39,586 nt of DNA from Candidatus Uhrbacteria bacterium. GTDB taxonomy: Bacteria; Patescibacteriota; Patescibacteriia; UBA9934; GWF2-40-263. The position numbers were made by a program, and so were the translations under genes. Positions within the stretch are counted from its first letter, which is position 1. Every line of letters starts with the position of its first letter. The notes below the pieces were generated by a model. The model was not told the origin of the DNA. It saw only the letters and a list, made by a program, of their open reading frames with translations, and did not search any database. Where the stretch lies: positions 1 through 39,586 of the forward strand of contig JACQSJ010000024.1 in assembly GCA_016205995.1 (NCBI GenBank), read 5' to 3'. Below are positions 17,601-22,980 of this stretch, in pieces.

Positions 17601-18761
17601 GGAAAGGGCGTCGTACTTGGTTGTGGCAATGGGGTTGGTGGCGATGATGGACGCAAAGCGCTCCTGGGCGGCTTCCCTGTCCCCGCCACCGGGAGCCTCA
17701 AGATTAAACGGGTTGACCGACTCCGTATCAAACAGTCCTGTGTAGATCCGGTTCATGAGCTGGGAAAGCAAGGTGTTGGTGAACGTCGAGGCAGTCGAGA
17801 GAGCCAGGCCGCCGATCAGATCCCCGGCGTTGGCGATTTCGCCCACACGAATCTGGGAATCGTCGCCTTTGGACTTTTCCAAAGCTCCCTCAAAATCCGC
17901 CTGAAGCGTTTCCGATGGAGTCTTGATGTTTCCCGTCACAAAGTCCGTCACGTCCTTGTAGGTGCTCTCATTGCGCTGGGCAAACTGAAGCAATTTCTGC
18001 TCATGAATTTTCTGGTCAACGGCAATGTTGATGCGCAAGGTGGCCGTCAATTCGTTTTGCCCAGGCTGAAGCGCGCCGGCAAAGCTGCTCAAAATCGCTT
18101 CCTGCCTGCCTTTTGGATCAAGATACTTCTGGTAGGTCGATGCCCCGAAGGCTTCCCAGTTGCTGATGACCTCCATGAAGTCACACTTGGGTTCACTTGG
18201 CTGATATTTCTGTTTGATGCCGAGTTTCAAGGAAAGCTGAAGCGTCTCGCCCAGATCGCCGCTTGGTTCACAAAGATTAAACTCGATCCCTAACTGACTG
18301 GACGATAGCTCCGAAATCGATCCGATCGCCTCCCCGGCCACCTCCAATCCCAACTGGCCAAAGGCTTCCGATGGGGTTTGGTTGTAAAAGAGTGAGTCTT
18401 CCCCAGCCCCACCGGAGGCAATCGCCACCGCTGCTTCATAGGCAAGACGGTTAAGGACGAACTGGGACAAGTTGAGGAGGGCTTGGATGAGCGCAATACG
18501 GAAGGCCGGAGAAAAAATCTTCTCCCCCACGGTTTTCAACGCATTCTTAATTCCTTTTTGCGGACAAGGGCCTCCTGGTGAGGCTCCACACCCCCCCTCC
18601 GCTGCTCCAGCCGCCAGCTCGCCAGCCGTCATGGCCGCGCTATCTTGGGCTTGGACAGGCGCCGAAAATGCCAGCAACCCGACAGCCAAAAAACTCACCA
18701 GGAACAAAGACACCAGTCCTCGTCCCATCCAGCGTTTCTGGTTGCGTGAGAGCTGTACCAT
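8643..18761 (-). CDS. Giant cysteine-rich secreted protein (3372 aa)
   Basis: Not recognised by family name. A signal peptide covers about residues 1-38 (cut after PVQA). Residues 65-340 form a helical, Cys-poor domain. From about 390 on it is Cys-rich (about 155 Cys by hand count). Between 626 and 1645 the motif C-x5-G-C recurs at 626, 719, 949, 1012, 1239, 1523 and 1638, usually followed two or three residues on by an aromatic. Two beta-sandwich, carbohydrate-binding-like segments lie at about 740-905 (NPSFEEDEDSDGTPDGW start) and 1258-1472. EGF-like or DxDC-type Cys clusters lie at 2110-2300 and 2905-3025. A PKD-like piece (IIVDWGDD ... FTHDYVC) lies at about 3150-3250. No C-terminal anchor or sorting signal is visible. 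It is 2 nt downstream of the calcium-loop protein, so co-translated. A surface adhesin or attachment structure is the likeliest role. Confidence 0.8.
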   Translation of the reverse strand: MVQLSRNQKRWMGRGLVSLFLVSFLAVGLLAFSAPVQAQDSAAMTAGELAAGAAEGGCGASPGGPCPQKGIKNALKTVGEKIFSPAFRIALIQALLNLSQFVLNRLAYEAAVAIASGGAGEDSLFYNQTPSEAFGQLGLEVAGEAIGSISELSSSQLGIEFNLCEPSGDLGETLQLSLKLGIKQKYQPSEPKCDFMEVISNWEAFGASTYQKYLDPKGRQEAILSSFAGALQPGQNELTATLRINIAVDQKIHEQKLLQFAQRNESTYKDVTDFVTGNIKTPSETLQADFEGALEKSKGDDSQIRVGEIANAGDLIGGLALSTASTFTNTLLSQLMNRIYTGLFDTESVNPFNLEAPGGGDREAAQERFASIIATNPIATTKYDALSEFVVCTAEGTINRGLNNCVMDVNFLAAVNRGTAGVPLTVQEAIDEGLLNANWPLIPPDNEAANQDPFCHTYGYCYGNLVKLRKARVLPIGWELAAQRNSESNPATLQEVIDGFNDCTENGTIGPAGAADSNNKWCHLIDPNWVLKYPQTECRAVGNGEIRISTLSPGRNTSCVDAPSCIGEDNDGNCVDGYGYCVQEKNVWRFRGNECPQEYATCLSFTNTETGDTGDFLVSTVNYSVCDQDNAGCRWYRTGKYLEDAGTEDPADDTYEWLATGDDYVLAERDADVNAPTWNGTAWETAGRGAYIYTSGETYTYEQYAYEDRLYLTNNATSCSEGDVGCTQLYPFEQGVYLNTVQNPSFEEDEDSDGTPDGWTPIDSSSIFLDTSTSAFGSTSLRLTPGNSNYVSQIVQAAEHNFYTFSGYFQAQTSGDEVLVQISFLDADGVPLDAAGTSFSGDCTWDAVNDWYEIIEAPSTDDFDRFECLMTTPENTVQILVEVANTPTYATGNLFVDALQLELGEDANIFAEGYSGSPSEVYYQIAPSYLGCTGKPTDPEACDSYAQVCSAQEVGCSLYAPEDGDPSVPAIISELDACPSECVGYATYKQEATDFESQSFPLYFIADSASTCSEQFVGCDSYTNLGSVEAGGEGIEYYTDLRFCLSPDIADATATNKTPATYFTWEGSDNEGYQLQTWSLLQSNYGGATDTFDSCTPSLEPPLGCTPFEETDPELAPCTHIQMNSENEVVCGDSNSAMQDDVWANEACDEHDDIFGNPDCREFFDTEGNIHYRQYSDTISISDECAAYRKDESTACDCQGNVSSDCPIATFGVQEGSGGYWTDQGFCRYYVLPEESVECPAEQNGCRAYTGGAGRNATTILSETFEGGTYEDFAMADLSSFPDEIAISNESVATEGHSLYVLAPSGGTAGIDTVQVYLGPSNIDTYDEDDPTSCTGVVGTGGCDVTNDIDGDGSEDEDCTVLDGEGSCGALTDDLVAGKTFVLEFWAKGSGSLAVTFEEEGGAGSSRNFVDPQNDPLIPDDLTLSGAWQLYSLGPIDTSAYDDFDENAVLRFATGADAEFYLDNVTLKQVEENITIIKDSWVVPSTCDQTPQAVDSPQFYLGCEAYTDHNGNDVDLYQFSDLCSEEVVGCEGFYQTANSESPYTQVYNARCVYSNDLDFTDGDVRTSNVACEIDGVEYCTIIAGQGYCVFDANQAFGGVLPVETVSATERYAVVYGPETVVISGDTPVYIVEDDRYACTSSAMGCQEFGSPTYTQDQSEVESFESVYYINLPADYGTLLCDNEALFCEEWESTQDGNFYFKDPLDKECEYKTSVTMENRSYFGWFRSGTNEPCYWEDIDNDGSYDRDQDEAYLIAGEEFGVWNNGDEDDGDGDAWDYYDGWVAACERKYDLCTEFIDVVDTGGGLNEEGQSYYFTNDELLNEETLTDSQRCNGQVSQKFGCAVFNNTTVSELTYNASASYILSRHADVFYGKEEDALVDPVSCTTEGGGEFTISSANAAVAGTGTTVDLCARRCLYQLQIGDSLTTSSSDTGVASSFSNPVYDASCFVDSDCATLPTYNGEEVSGTCSNVSSIFSLEDDSNEVIKVNRDRSCASWLACESSRTSWNTSTNKYDTICDSINLCVDGQQQGDRAICSAWDESDPTILSAYQYSLRDVSWSGYEYSGNAIPNQLPVELYDQFNVETEAYCNDPDGTPENPEAVPVLNDLGFPIVCSTHTDCSSDTGQACTSDAACVSAGYTQCDTASGTCFYNCEASTQQDYRLVYNAGPCDSTEAGDGNGGSCTVGHCSETGTACADNSDCTEEEDCIVGYYQATGSLNCGNEDCTCNPDNNDPNDQTNPDCTTATSSSLPSVPTPVCDPAQFVCVDELTTDEDARDPCVTNSTTRTCVPVESSSVGTCFNNRCLSDIVDRNGDGYADPLQVDVARDEECRAYPEIDSPYSPDIVETWIEYSGADIEADGEPPVSILPDPGVLSPSSQAALPYGFVNGFQDSNVCALDLQGNVVDCSCSYDKAKYGQGTGYRYFSLASNPDDVPDGICSGGPVSGIPCTDNDDCTLATSSEDQSGICTFLTRVDSIYGWSGYCIERDTSIQTMGSTANEDQACLTWLPVDQLTGATDLYGKYTSAGYAPQNTYYCAEVGTAYNIQTSSIACAEVQDNQCNYGSWANFRDEADAVGSDEPLNPALNNPQAEDDCIAAVFCPEGYFAVMTGCGDQAEVGGVPVDSGQCSALVGDDDCPYFCVPKRSYKVADDETFPAGTECEIPTQRWPTAFSSSSGYVRTPGDIDDYFASSNLTPDISIYVMEPDDFATAYEFYDDCWVQGVVENVPEYYEFASNDEFEYVDGMDEILTLNGTRTKGYRGLDMRYESYFACLTTVQVASNILESDEAFNTYNAAWTDRLYEDQISFPALTGGDTEHLGYSYSTPIIPYGRALDWLDLDAQADPGPHRILMCRDVENVDVIQLPLADGSCDVDDFPASTEEIESSSYFDARAYVSISQSSDIPLVYEDYCEDPSTCSCDDSGDPSDAMCNSDGGNPIECGNFECVGGDFDGTDCTIPEEDAPDACAPGGGYCAGSCQGGPNNGYQCGTDDPNDAVCEPNFCTNTRNCSGESNASMQDCLDLPPVYACRASEPESASGIVQSIGSIASARSRLSQLFGAIYGIVQFSDGYTNIRTADLDSMFEGEGITGEFTLFNEENYVPFSTVYGEWDWDTRGVREDAENHVPVVLSVGECEGTSCYEGSTGKFSVNEVDSGTVEGEGAKRVTVSFYTYADSDQMPIRRIIVDWGDDFASITGDIPWPSGSQSGSITPDNFYKNYRGLSPTSDTQQCSDDADEFGQYTQACSSSYVAFTHDYVCTTGRLEQLIAAGVERECTFDEDGRLINSPCYDGQSCVFQPRVHVMDNWGWCTGTCDSGPDSDGTDGCYTGVTDYETGADQDECDIENCPSENSSSSSCDDNGGGIVNPWINYDGAVYILAE

Positions 18762-18763
18762 AC

Positions 18764-19453
18764 CTACGGCGTGGTCGTGAGATATTCGTCTAAGAGCCCG
18801 GACGTAGAGGCCTCATCAAGGGCTCCGTAAAAAAAGGCTTGCAAGGTCTCGTCGTCAATCTGATCAAGCTCCTCCTGGCTCATGCCTGACTCCAGAAGCG
18901 CGGCGCGAATCTGGTCCATCGTCGCCTGCTGAAAAAACGTCTCCACGTCCTCCTCGGATTCAAACGTCACACTCCCCGCCTCCAACAGGTCGCCTTCCCC
19001 TAGCCCTTCGATAAACGCATCTGCCGCCGACGTCTCTCCGACCGCCTCCACGGAGCCGGCAATCAGGCCGCAATTTTTCCCGGTCGGACAGTTGGGGTTA
19101 TTCCCTGAATAGATTTCCTGTTTGTCATCGAACCCATCTGAGTCTGAATCGGCAATGTAGGGGGAGGTCTTGTACACGTAGAGCTCATCGTAATCGACCA
19201 GGCCGTCCTGGTCGGTGTCTTTTGTTTTTGACTCCTCACGTTCGCGTTCATCGCGCTCATCGGAGGTCAAAAATTCTTCGCCCTTATAAAACTCCGCGAT
19301 CTGCGTCTGGATGGGTCGCATCATGTTGGCGCCAAAGGACTGAGCACCAAACACAACCCCGCCGAGCCCCAAAAACATCAATAGACCAAAAGCAACCTTT
19401 TGCTCGGTCGATAGAGGCGAGGATGGCTTTAATCTCAACCGCTGTGTAGCCAT
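18764..19453 (-). CDS. Membrane protein with calcium-loop (TSP3-like) repeats, partner of the giant
   Basis: 229 aa. One transmembrane helix (about 20-42) follows a short basic N-terminus. A charged helical linker leads to two thrombospondin-3/dockerin-like calcium loops, DTDQDGLVDYDE (79-90) and DSDSDGFDDKQE (102-113), with a Cys pair nearby (C122, C128). The C-terminal ~90 residues are acidic and helical (a FESEEDVETFF to FFYGALDEAS region). The first ATG of the longer frame (19474) lies in the promoter, so I use the ATG at 19453. No SD is present, which agrees with a leaderless message. It ends 2 nt before the giant gene and is probably its membrane tether or export partner, from context only. 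Confidence 0.75.
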   Translation of the reverse strand: MATQRLRLKPSSPLSTEQKVAFGLLMFLGLGGVVFGAQSFGANMMRPIQTQIAEFYKGEEFLTSDERDEREREESKTKDTDQDGLVDYDELYVYKTSPYIADSDSDGFDDKQEIYSGNNPNCPTGKNCGLIAGSVEAVGETSAADAFIEGLGEGDLLEAGSVTFESEEDVETFFQQATMDQIRAALLESGMSQEELDQIDDETLQAFFYGALDEASTSGLLDEYLTTTP

Positions 19454-19459
19454 GACCCT

Positions 19460-19468
19460 ATTATAGCA
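19460..19468 (-). promoter_or_regulatory. Extended -10 promoter of the giant operon, probably leaderless
   Basis: On the minus strand TGC-TATAAT (19468-19460) is a perfect extended -10 element. Only 6 nt separate it from the ATG at 19453, so transcription should start at or very near the start codon. No good -35 is seen, as is usual for extended -10 promoters. Confidence 0.6.
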
Positions 19469-19498
19469 AAACACCTGAGGTTCACCCAGATGTTTTTC

Positions 19499-20293
19499 TT
19501 ATTTTTTATCCAGCATGTGGGTAAGTTTCACCCAGTTTTCCACAGAAAGCTCCTGAGCCCGAGCCGATGGTGAAAGACCCAGGCTCTCGAGCGCGTGTTT
19601 GACGCGTTGTGAACCGGCAAGCGACTTGAGGTTTCCATGCAACTGTTTACGACGGGAGGCAAAGCCACGCTTGGCCAGGGCGATCACCTTTTCTGGGTCG
19701 ATTCCCCAGCGCAACGGGTCGAGAAGATCGAGTCGCACCACGGCGGAATCAACCTTTGGGATCGGTCGAAACGCGCCGGCGGGGACATTTGTGACGCGAC
19801 GGCACTCTGCATAGAGCTGGCACATGACAGAAAGAAGACTCATGTCCGGTGGCGTAGCAACGATACGGTTGGCGACCTCGCGCTGGACCATGACGACCAT
19901 GCGGGAGGGTTTTGGTTCAATCGTAAGAAAACGACGGAGCAAGTCGGAGGTGATGTTGTAAGGGATGTTGGCAATCAGTTTGTAGGGGGTGGAAAGGTGG
20001 GAAGGTGGGAAGGTGGCGGAGGTGGAAATGTTGAAAGTAAGAATATCCGCGTGAATGACCTCGACGGAATCGGCAAATTTTTCTCGCAAAGAAGGAATCA
20101 GCGACCCATCTGCTTCGACCGCGATAACGCACGCGCCCGCGTTGACAAGGGCTTGTGTCAGCACGCCTGTTCCTGGGCCCACCTCCAAGACGGTCTCCCC
20201 CGGGACAATCTCGGCTGCGTCGATAATCTTTGCGACGACCGTTTCGTCCACCAACCAATTCTGACTAAACGACTTTTTCGCTCGTGGCACCAT
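19499..20293 (-). CDS. rsmA: 16S rRNA dimethyladenosine transferase
   Basis: KsgA/RsmA dimethylates two adjacent adenines near the 3' end of 16S rRNA late in small-subunit assembly. 264 aa, normal length. The SAM site is EVGPGTGVLT (37-46), with the acidic ribose ligand in VIAVEADG. The catalytic motif IV is NIPYNI (109-114). The C-terminal helical domain has FRPIPKVDSAVVRL and FASRRKQL. Residues about 91-102 (TSATFPPSHLST) are an insertion encoded by a tandem GGTGGGAA-type repeat (plus strand about 19989-20020), placed just before the catalytic strand. The gene begins 2 nt after tsaC and ends close to the giant operon's promoter. Confidence 0.95.
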   Translation of the reverse strand: MVPRAKKSFSQNWLVDETVVAKIIDAAEIVPGETVLEVGPGTGVLTQALVNAGACVIAVEADGSLIPSLREKFADSVEVIHADILTFNISTSATFPPSHLSTPYKLIANIPYNITSDLLRRFLTIEPKPSRMVVMVQREVANRIVATPPDMSLLSVMCQLYAECRRVTNVPAGAFRPIPKVDSAVVRLDLLDPLRWGIDPEKVIALAKRGFASRRKQLHGNLKSLAGSQRVKHALESLGLSPSARAQELSVENWVKLTHMLDKK

Positions 20294-20295
20294 AG

Positions 20296-20883
20296 CTAAA
20301 TTTCTATCGACCCCTGCCGCAGCACCTCTGGATACCCATAGTCGTCGATAGCGACGATGGTCGAGGGGGGTTCTGGCGTGAGCTCTCCTGCATCGAGGTA
20401 GAAATCCGGAGCGTCACCAAGCTGCTGCCGCACACAGGCCACCGAATAACAGGCCTCACCGCCAGCGAGATTCGCTGAGGTTGCGACAATCGGAGCCCCA
20501 AGCCCCTCGCACAGCGCATGCGCAACCGGATGCGAGGACACACGCATGGCCACCGTCCCGTTTCGCACGACCCCGGAAGCCAACCCATCCCCCATGACGG
20601 GAAGGACAAGTGTCAGCGGGCCAGACCAATGCTGTGTCGCCAATGTCTCAAGCCCCCGTGGCATCCCTGCAAATCGCTCAACCATCTCTCGACTCGCCGC
20701 AATGAGCGGAAACGACTTGTCCTGTGAACGACCCTTCACCGCACGCACACGTTCGACGGCTGCCTCACTCCGCGCATCCGCAGCCAACCCGTAGGCGGTC
20801 TCGGTTGGAAAAACAACCACACCCCCCTCTTTGAGGACTTCGACGGCCTTCTGAATCTCAGCTTCTAGATGTTTTTGAACCAC
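20296..20883 (-). CDS. tsaC: Threonylcarbamoyl-AMP synthase (Sua5/YrdC family)
   Basis: Makes threonylcarbamoyl-AMP from threonine, bicarbonate and ATP, the first step of t6A37 formation in tRNAs reading ANN codons. 195 aa, the short single-domain form without the C-terminal Sua5 extension. Family motifs are visible: GGVVVFPTETAYGLAADA (about 20-37), the basic site KGRSQDKSFPL (about 50-60), and ATSANLAGGEA (about 134-144). Its start overlaps the end of the epimerase gene by 19 nt and its stop is 2 nt before rsmA, so all three are in one operon. Confidence 0.92.
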   Translation of the reverse strand: MVQKHLEAEIQKAVEVLKEGGVVVFPTETAYGLAADARSEAAVERVRAVKGRSQDKSFPLIAASREMVERFAGMPRGLETLATQHWSGPLTLVLPVMGDGLASGVVRNGTVAMRVSSHPVAHALCEGLGAPIVATSANLAGGEACYSVACVRQQLGDAPDFYLDAGELTPEPPSTIVAIDDYGYPEVLRQGSIEI

Positions 20884-21800
20884 AAGACCGTTTTCTTCAG
20901 CCCCTCCTCAAGCGACACCTCCGGCTTCCACCCAAGTTCACGCGCCGCCTTTCGAGAGTCAAGCGCCGAACGCATCACCTCCCCTTTGCAGGCAGGTCCG
21001 TATACTTCTTTTTGTTTAGAACCGGTTAATTGTTTTATTTTCGAGAACAACGAATTGACGGTCGTTTGAACGCCCGTCCCGATATTAAACGTTCCTGTGA
21101 CAGCCTTGTCCATGGCGAGCATATGCGCGCGAACAATATCCCCGACGAATACATAGTCACGTGTCTGTTTTCCATTTCCGTTGATCACAATTTTATCGCC
21201 GGCAAGCATCTGCCTGGCAAACACGGAGATCACGCCGGCATATCCCCCGCGCAGCGCCTGGCGGGGACCGTAGGCATTGGCGAGCCGCAAAACGACATAT
21301 TTCATCCCATGAATACGATGCTCAAAATCCAAATACATCTCAGCCGAACGTTTGGCGATCGCATATGGCGACAACGGTTCTTCCGGTGTCTTCTCCGAGT
21401 ACGGCGGACGCAAGGTGTCCGAATACATCGCCCCACCGCTAGAAGTAAAAACAAACTTCTTCACGCCGACTTTGGCGCTTGCGTGGGCGACGTTGAGCGT
21501 GCCCAAAACATTGACGCTCGCGTCCCCCGGCGGATCTTCCACCGAACACCGAACATCGATCTGCGCGGCAAGATGGAATACCACATCAGGTTTTATCCGC
21601 GAGATAAGTTTTGTCACAGCCTCCCGATCTGCCACCGACATCTTGTAAAACGTCGCGTTGGGGTTGAGGTTCTTGCGCGAGCCGGTCGAAAGATCGTCGA
21701 TGACATACACCTTAATCCGTCGACGGATGAGCGCATCCACGATGTGGGAGCCAATAAACCCGGCTCCACCTGTCACAAGAGCTGTTTTGTATTTCGCCAT
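20865..21800 (-). CDS. NAD-dependent sugar epimerase/dehydratase (UDP-glucose 4-epimerase-like)
   Basis: Extended short-chain dehydrogenase; 311 aa. The Rossmann motif is VTGGAGFIGSHIVDAL (about 8-23), DDLSTG binds the cofactor ribose, and the catalytic Ser and YxxxK are in FTSSGGAMYSD and PYAIAKRSAEMYL. The likely reaction is epimerisation or dehydration of a nucleotide sugar for envelope polysaccharide; the substrate cannot be told from sequence. I start at 21800 (MAKYKTALVTGG), where the family begins; an upstream ATG at 21824 would overlap prfB. It begins 4 nt after prfB ends and overlaps tsaC, so sugar metabolism and translation genes share a message. Confidence 0.88.
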   Translation of the reverse strand: MAKYKTALVTGGAGFIGSHIVDALIRRRIKVYVIDDLSTGSRKNLNPNATFYKMSVADREAVTKLISRIKPDVVFHLAAQIDVRCSVEDPPGDASVNVLGTLNVAHASAKVGVKKFVFTSSGGAMYSDTLRPPYSEKTPEEPLSPYAIAKRSAEMYLDFEHRIHGMKYVVLRLANAYGPRQALRGGYAGVISVFARQMLAGDKIVINGNGKQTRDYVFVGDIVRAHMLAMDKAVTGTFNIGTGVQTTVNSLFSKIKQLTGSKQKEVYGPACKGEVMRSALDSRKAARELGWKPEVSLEEGLKKTVLWFKNI

Positions 21801-21804
21801 AGAC

Positions 21805-22894
21805 TTATTTGTTCCCAAGCTCATATCGCAGATATGCTTCCATAAATGGTTCCACTTCCCCCTCAAGCACCCCTTCCGCGTCTGATGTCTCAAAGTTGGT
21901 TCGATGGTCTTTCACCATCTTGTACGGGTGAAGCACATACGACCGAATCTGATTTCCCCACTCGGCCGACTGGTACTCCCCACGCAGCTCGGCTTTCTCT
22001 TCCTCTTTCTCTTTGAGCGCAAGCTGATGCAATTTTGACTTGAGGATCTTCATGGCCGTCTCCTTGTTCTGCTGCTGCGAGCGCTCATTCTGACACGACA
22101 CGGAAATGTTCGTTGGGAGATGCACAATGCGCACAGCCGAGTAGGTGGTGTTCACGCTCTGTCCCCCCTTGCCGCCGCTCATAAATGTATCGATGCGCAA
22201 ATCTTTTTGATCGATCTCGATCTCGGCTACATCTTCAAGCTCGGGAATCACTTCCACAAGGGCAAATGTCGTGTGACGCATCTTCTCGGCGTCGAATGGA
22301 CTGATTCGGACAAGGCGATGCACGCCTGCCTCGCTCTTGAGGTACCCATACGCCCAACGGCCTTCTACACGGAAGGTAATACTCTTGAGCCCAACGTCTT
22401 CTGCCCGCGACTCCCACAAGACCGTCACGCGCCAACCTTTCTTTTCGGCATAGCGCATGTACATGCGCGTGAGCATCTGTGTCCAATCCTGCGCCTCGGT
22501 TCCTCCGCTCCCGGCGTGAATCGCCACAATGGCCGGGTCTCTGTCGTATTCCCCCGCAAAGAGCGTCGCAAATTCCATTTTGGAAAATCGCGCTTGAGCC
22601 TGCGCGAGTTTCTTCTGCAAATCTTCTGCCATCGACACATCCTCGAGCCCCGCGAGTTCCTGCAACTCATCTACCTCTTTGGCAAGCCCCTCCCAGTCAG
22701 CGACTTCTTGCCGCAACTCTGCCGCCTCCTTGCTGATCTTCTGGGCCTGTTCCGCATCATTCCAAAAATCTGGCTCAGACATCTGTGTTTCCAACGCGGC
22801 GATCTGCGTCTTTACGGTATCGAGGTCAAAGTAACCTCCACGTGTCGAGGATCTTCACATGGAGGTCTTGAATGTGTTTAAGAAGTTCAAGCAT
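21805..22894 (-). CDS. prfB: Peptide chain release factor 2, with programmed +1 frameshift
   Basis: RF2 releases nascent chains at UGA and UAA. The gene starts at 22894 (MLELLKHIQDLHVKILDTWRLL, 22 codons), meets an in-frame TGA at 22828-22826 and continues in the +1 frame (DLDTVKTQIAALETQM) to 21805. The complete product is about 362 aa. The stop-codon recognition tripeptide SPF is present (RISPFDAEKMRHTTF), as is the catalytic GGQ (SGGKGGQSVNTT). The slip site CTT-TGA-C is preceded by the SD-like GGAGG three nucleotides upstream, exactly the E. coli layout, so RF2 should autoregulate its own level. An annotation starting at METQMSEP would truncate the N-terminal domain. It follows the groL terminator and probably has its own promoter, which I could not place with certainty. 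Confidence 0.95.
22825..22839 (-). promoter_or_regulatory. prfB programmed +1 frameshift site
   Basis: On the minus strand: GGAGG (22839-22835), TTA, CTT (22831-22829), TGA (22828-22826), C. This is the canonical SD-spacer-CUU-UGA-C element. Ribosomes slip from CUU to UUU and then read GAC; slow UGA termination when RF2 is scarce favours the shift. Confidence 0.95.
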
Positions 22895-22941
22895 ATCAGT
22901 CGTCTAACCATGGTAACAGATTGAGCCGATTGGCTAAAGCA

Positions 22942-22965
22942 AGAACGAGGGTTTCCCCTCGTTCT
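22942..22965 (-). terminator. Hairpin after groL
   Basis: AGAACGAGG (22942-22950) pairs with CCTCGTTCT (22957-22965) around a 6-nt loop: a 9-bp stem. The following U-run on the minus strand is weak (TGCTTTAG), so termination may be partial. Confidence 0.6.
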
Positions 22966-22980
22966 GTAAGTGCTTGTGTA

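Noticed and set aside
21805..22794. prfB starting at METQMSEP
   Set aside because: It would lose the N-terminal domain; the upstream zero-frame start and the CTT-TGA-C slip site explain the gap.
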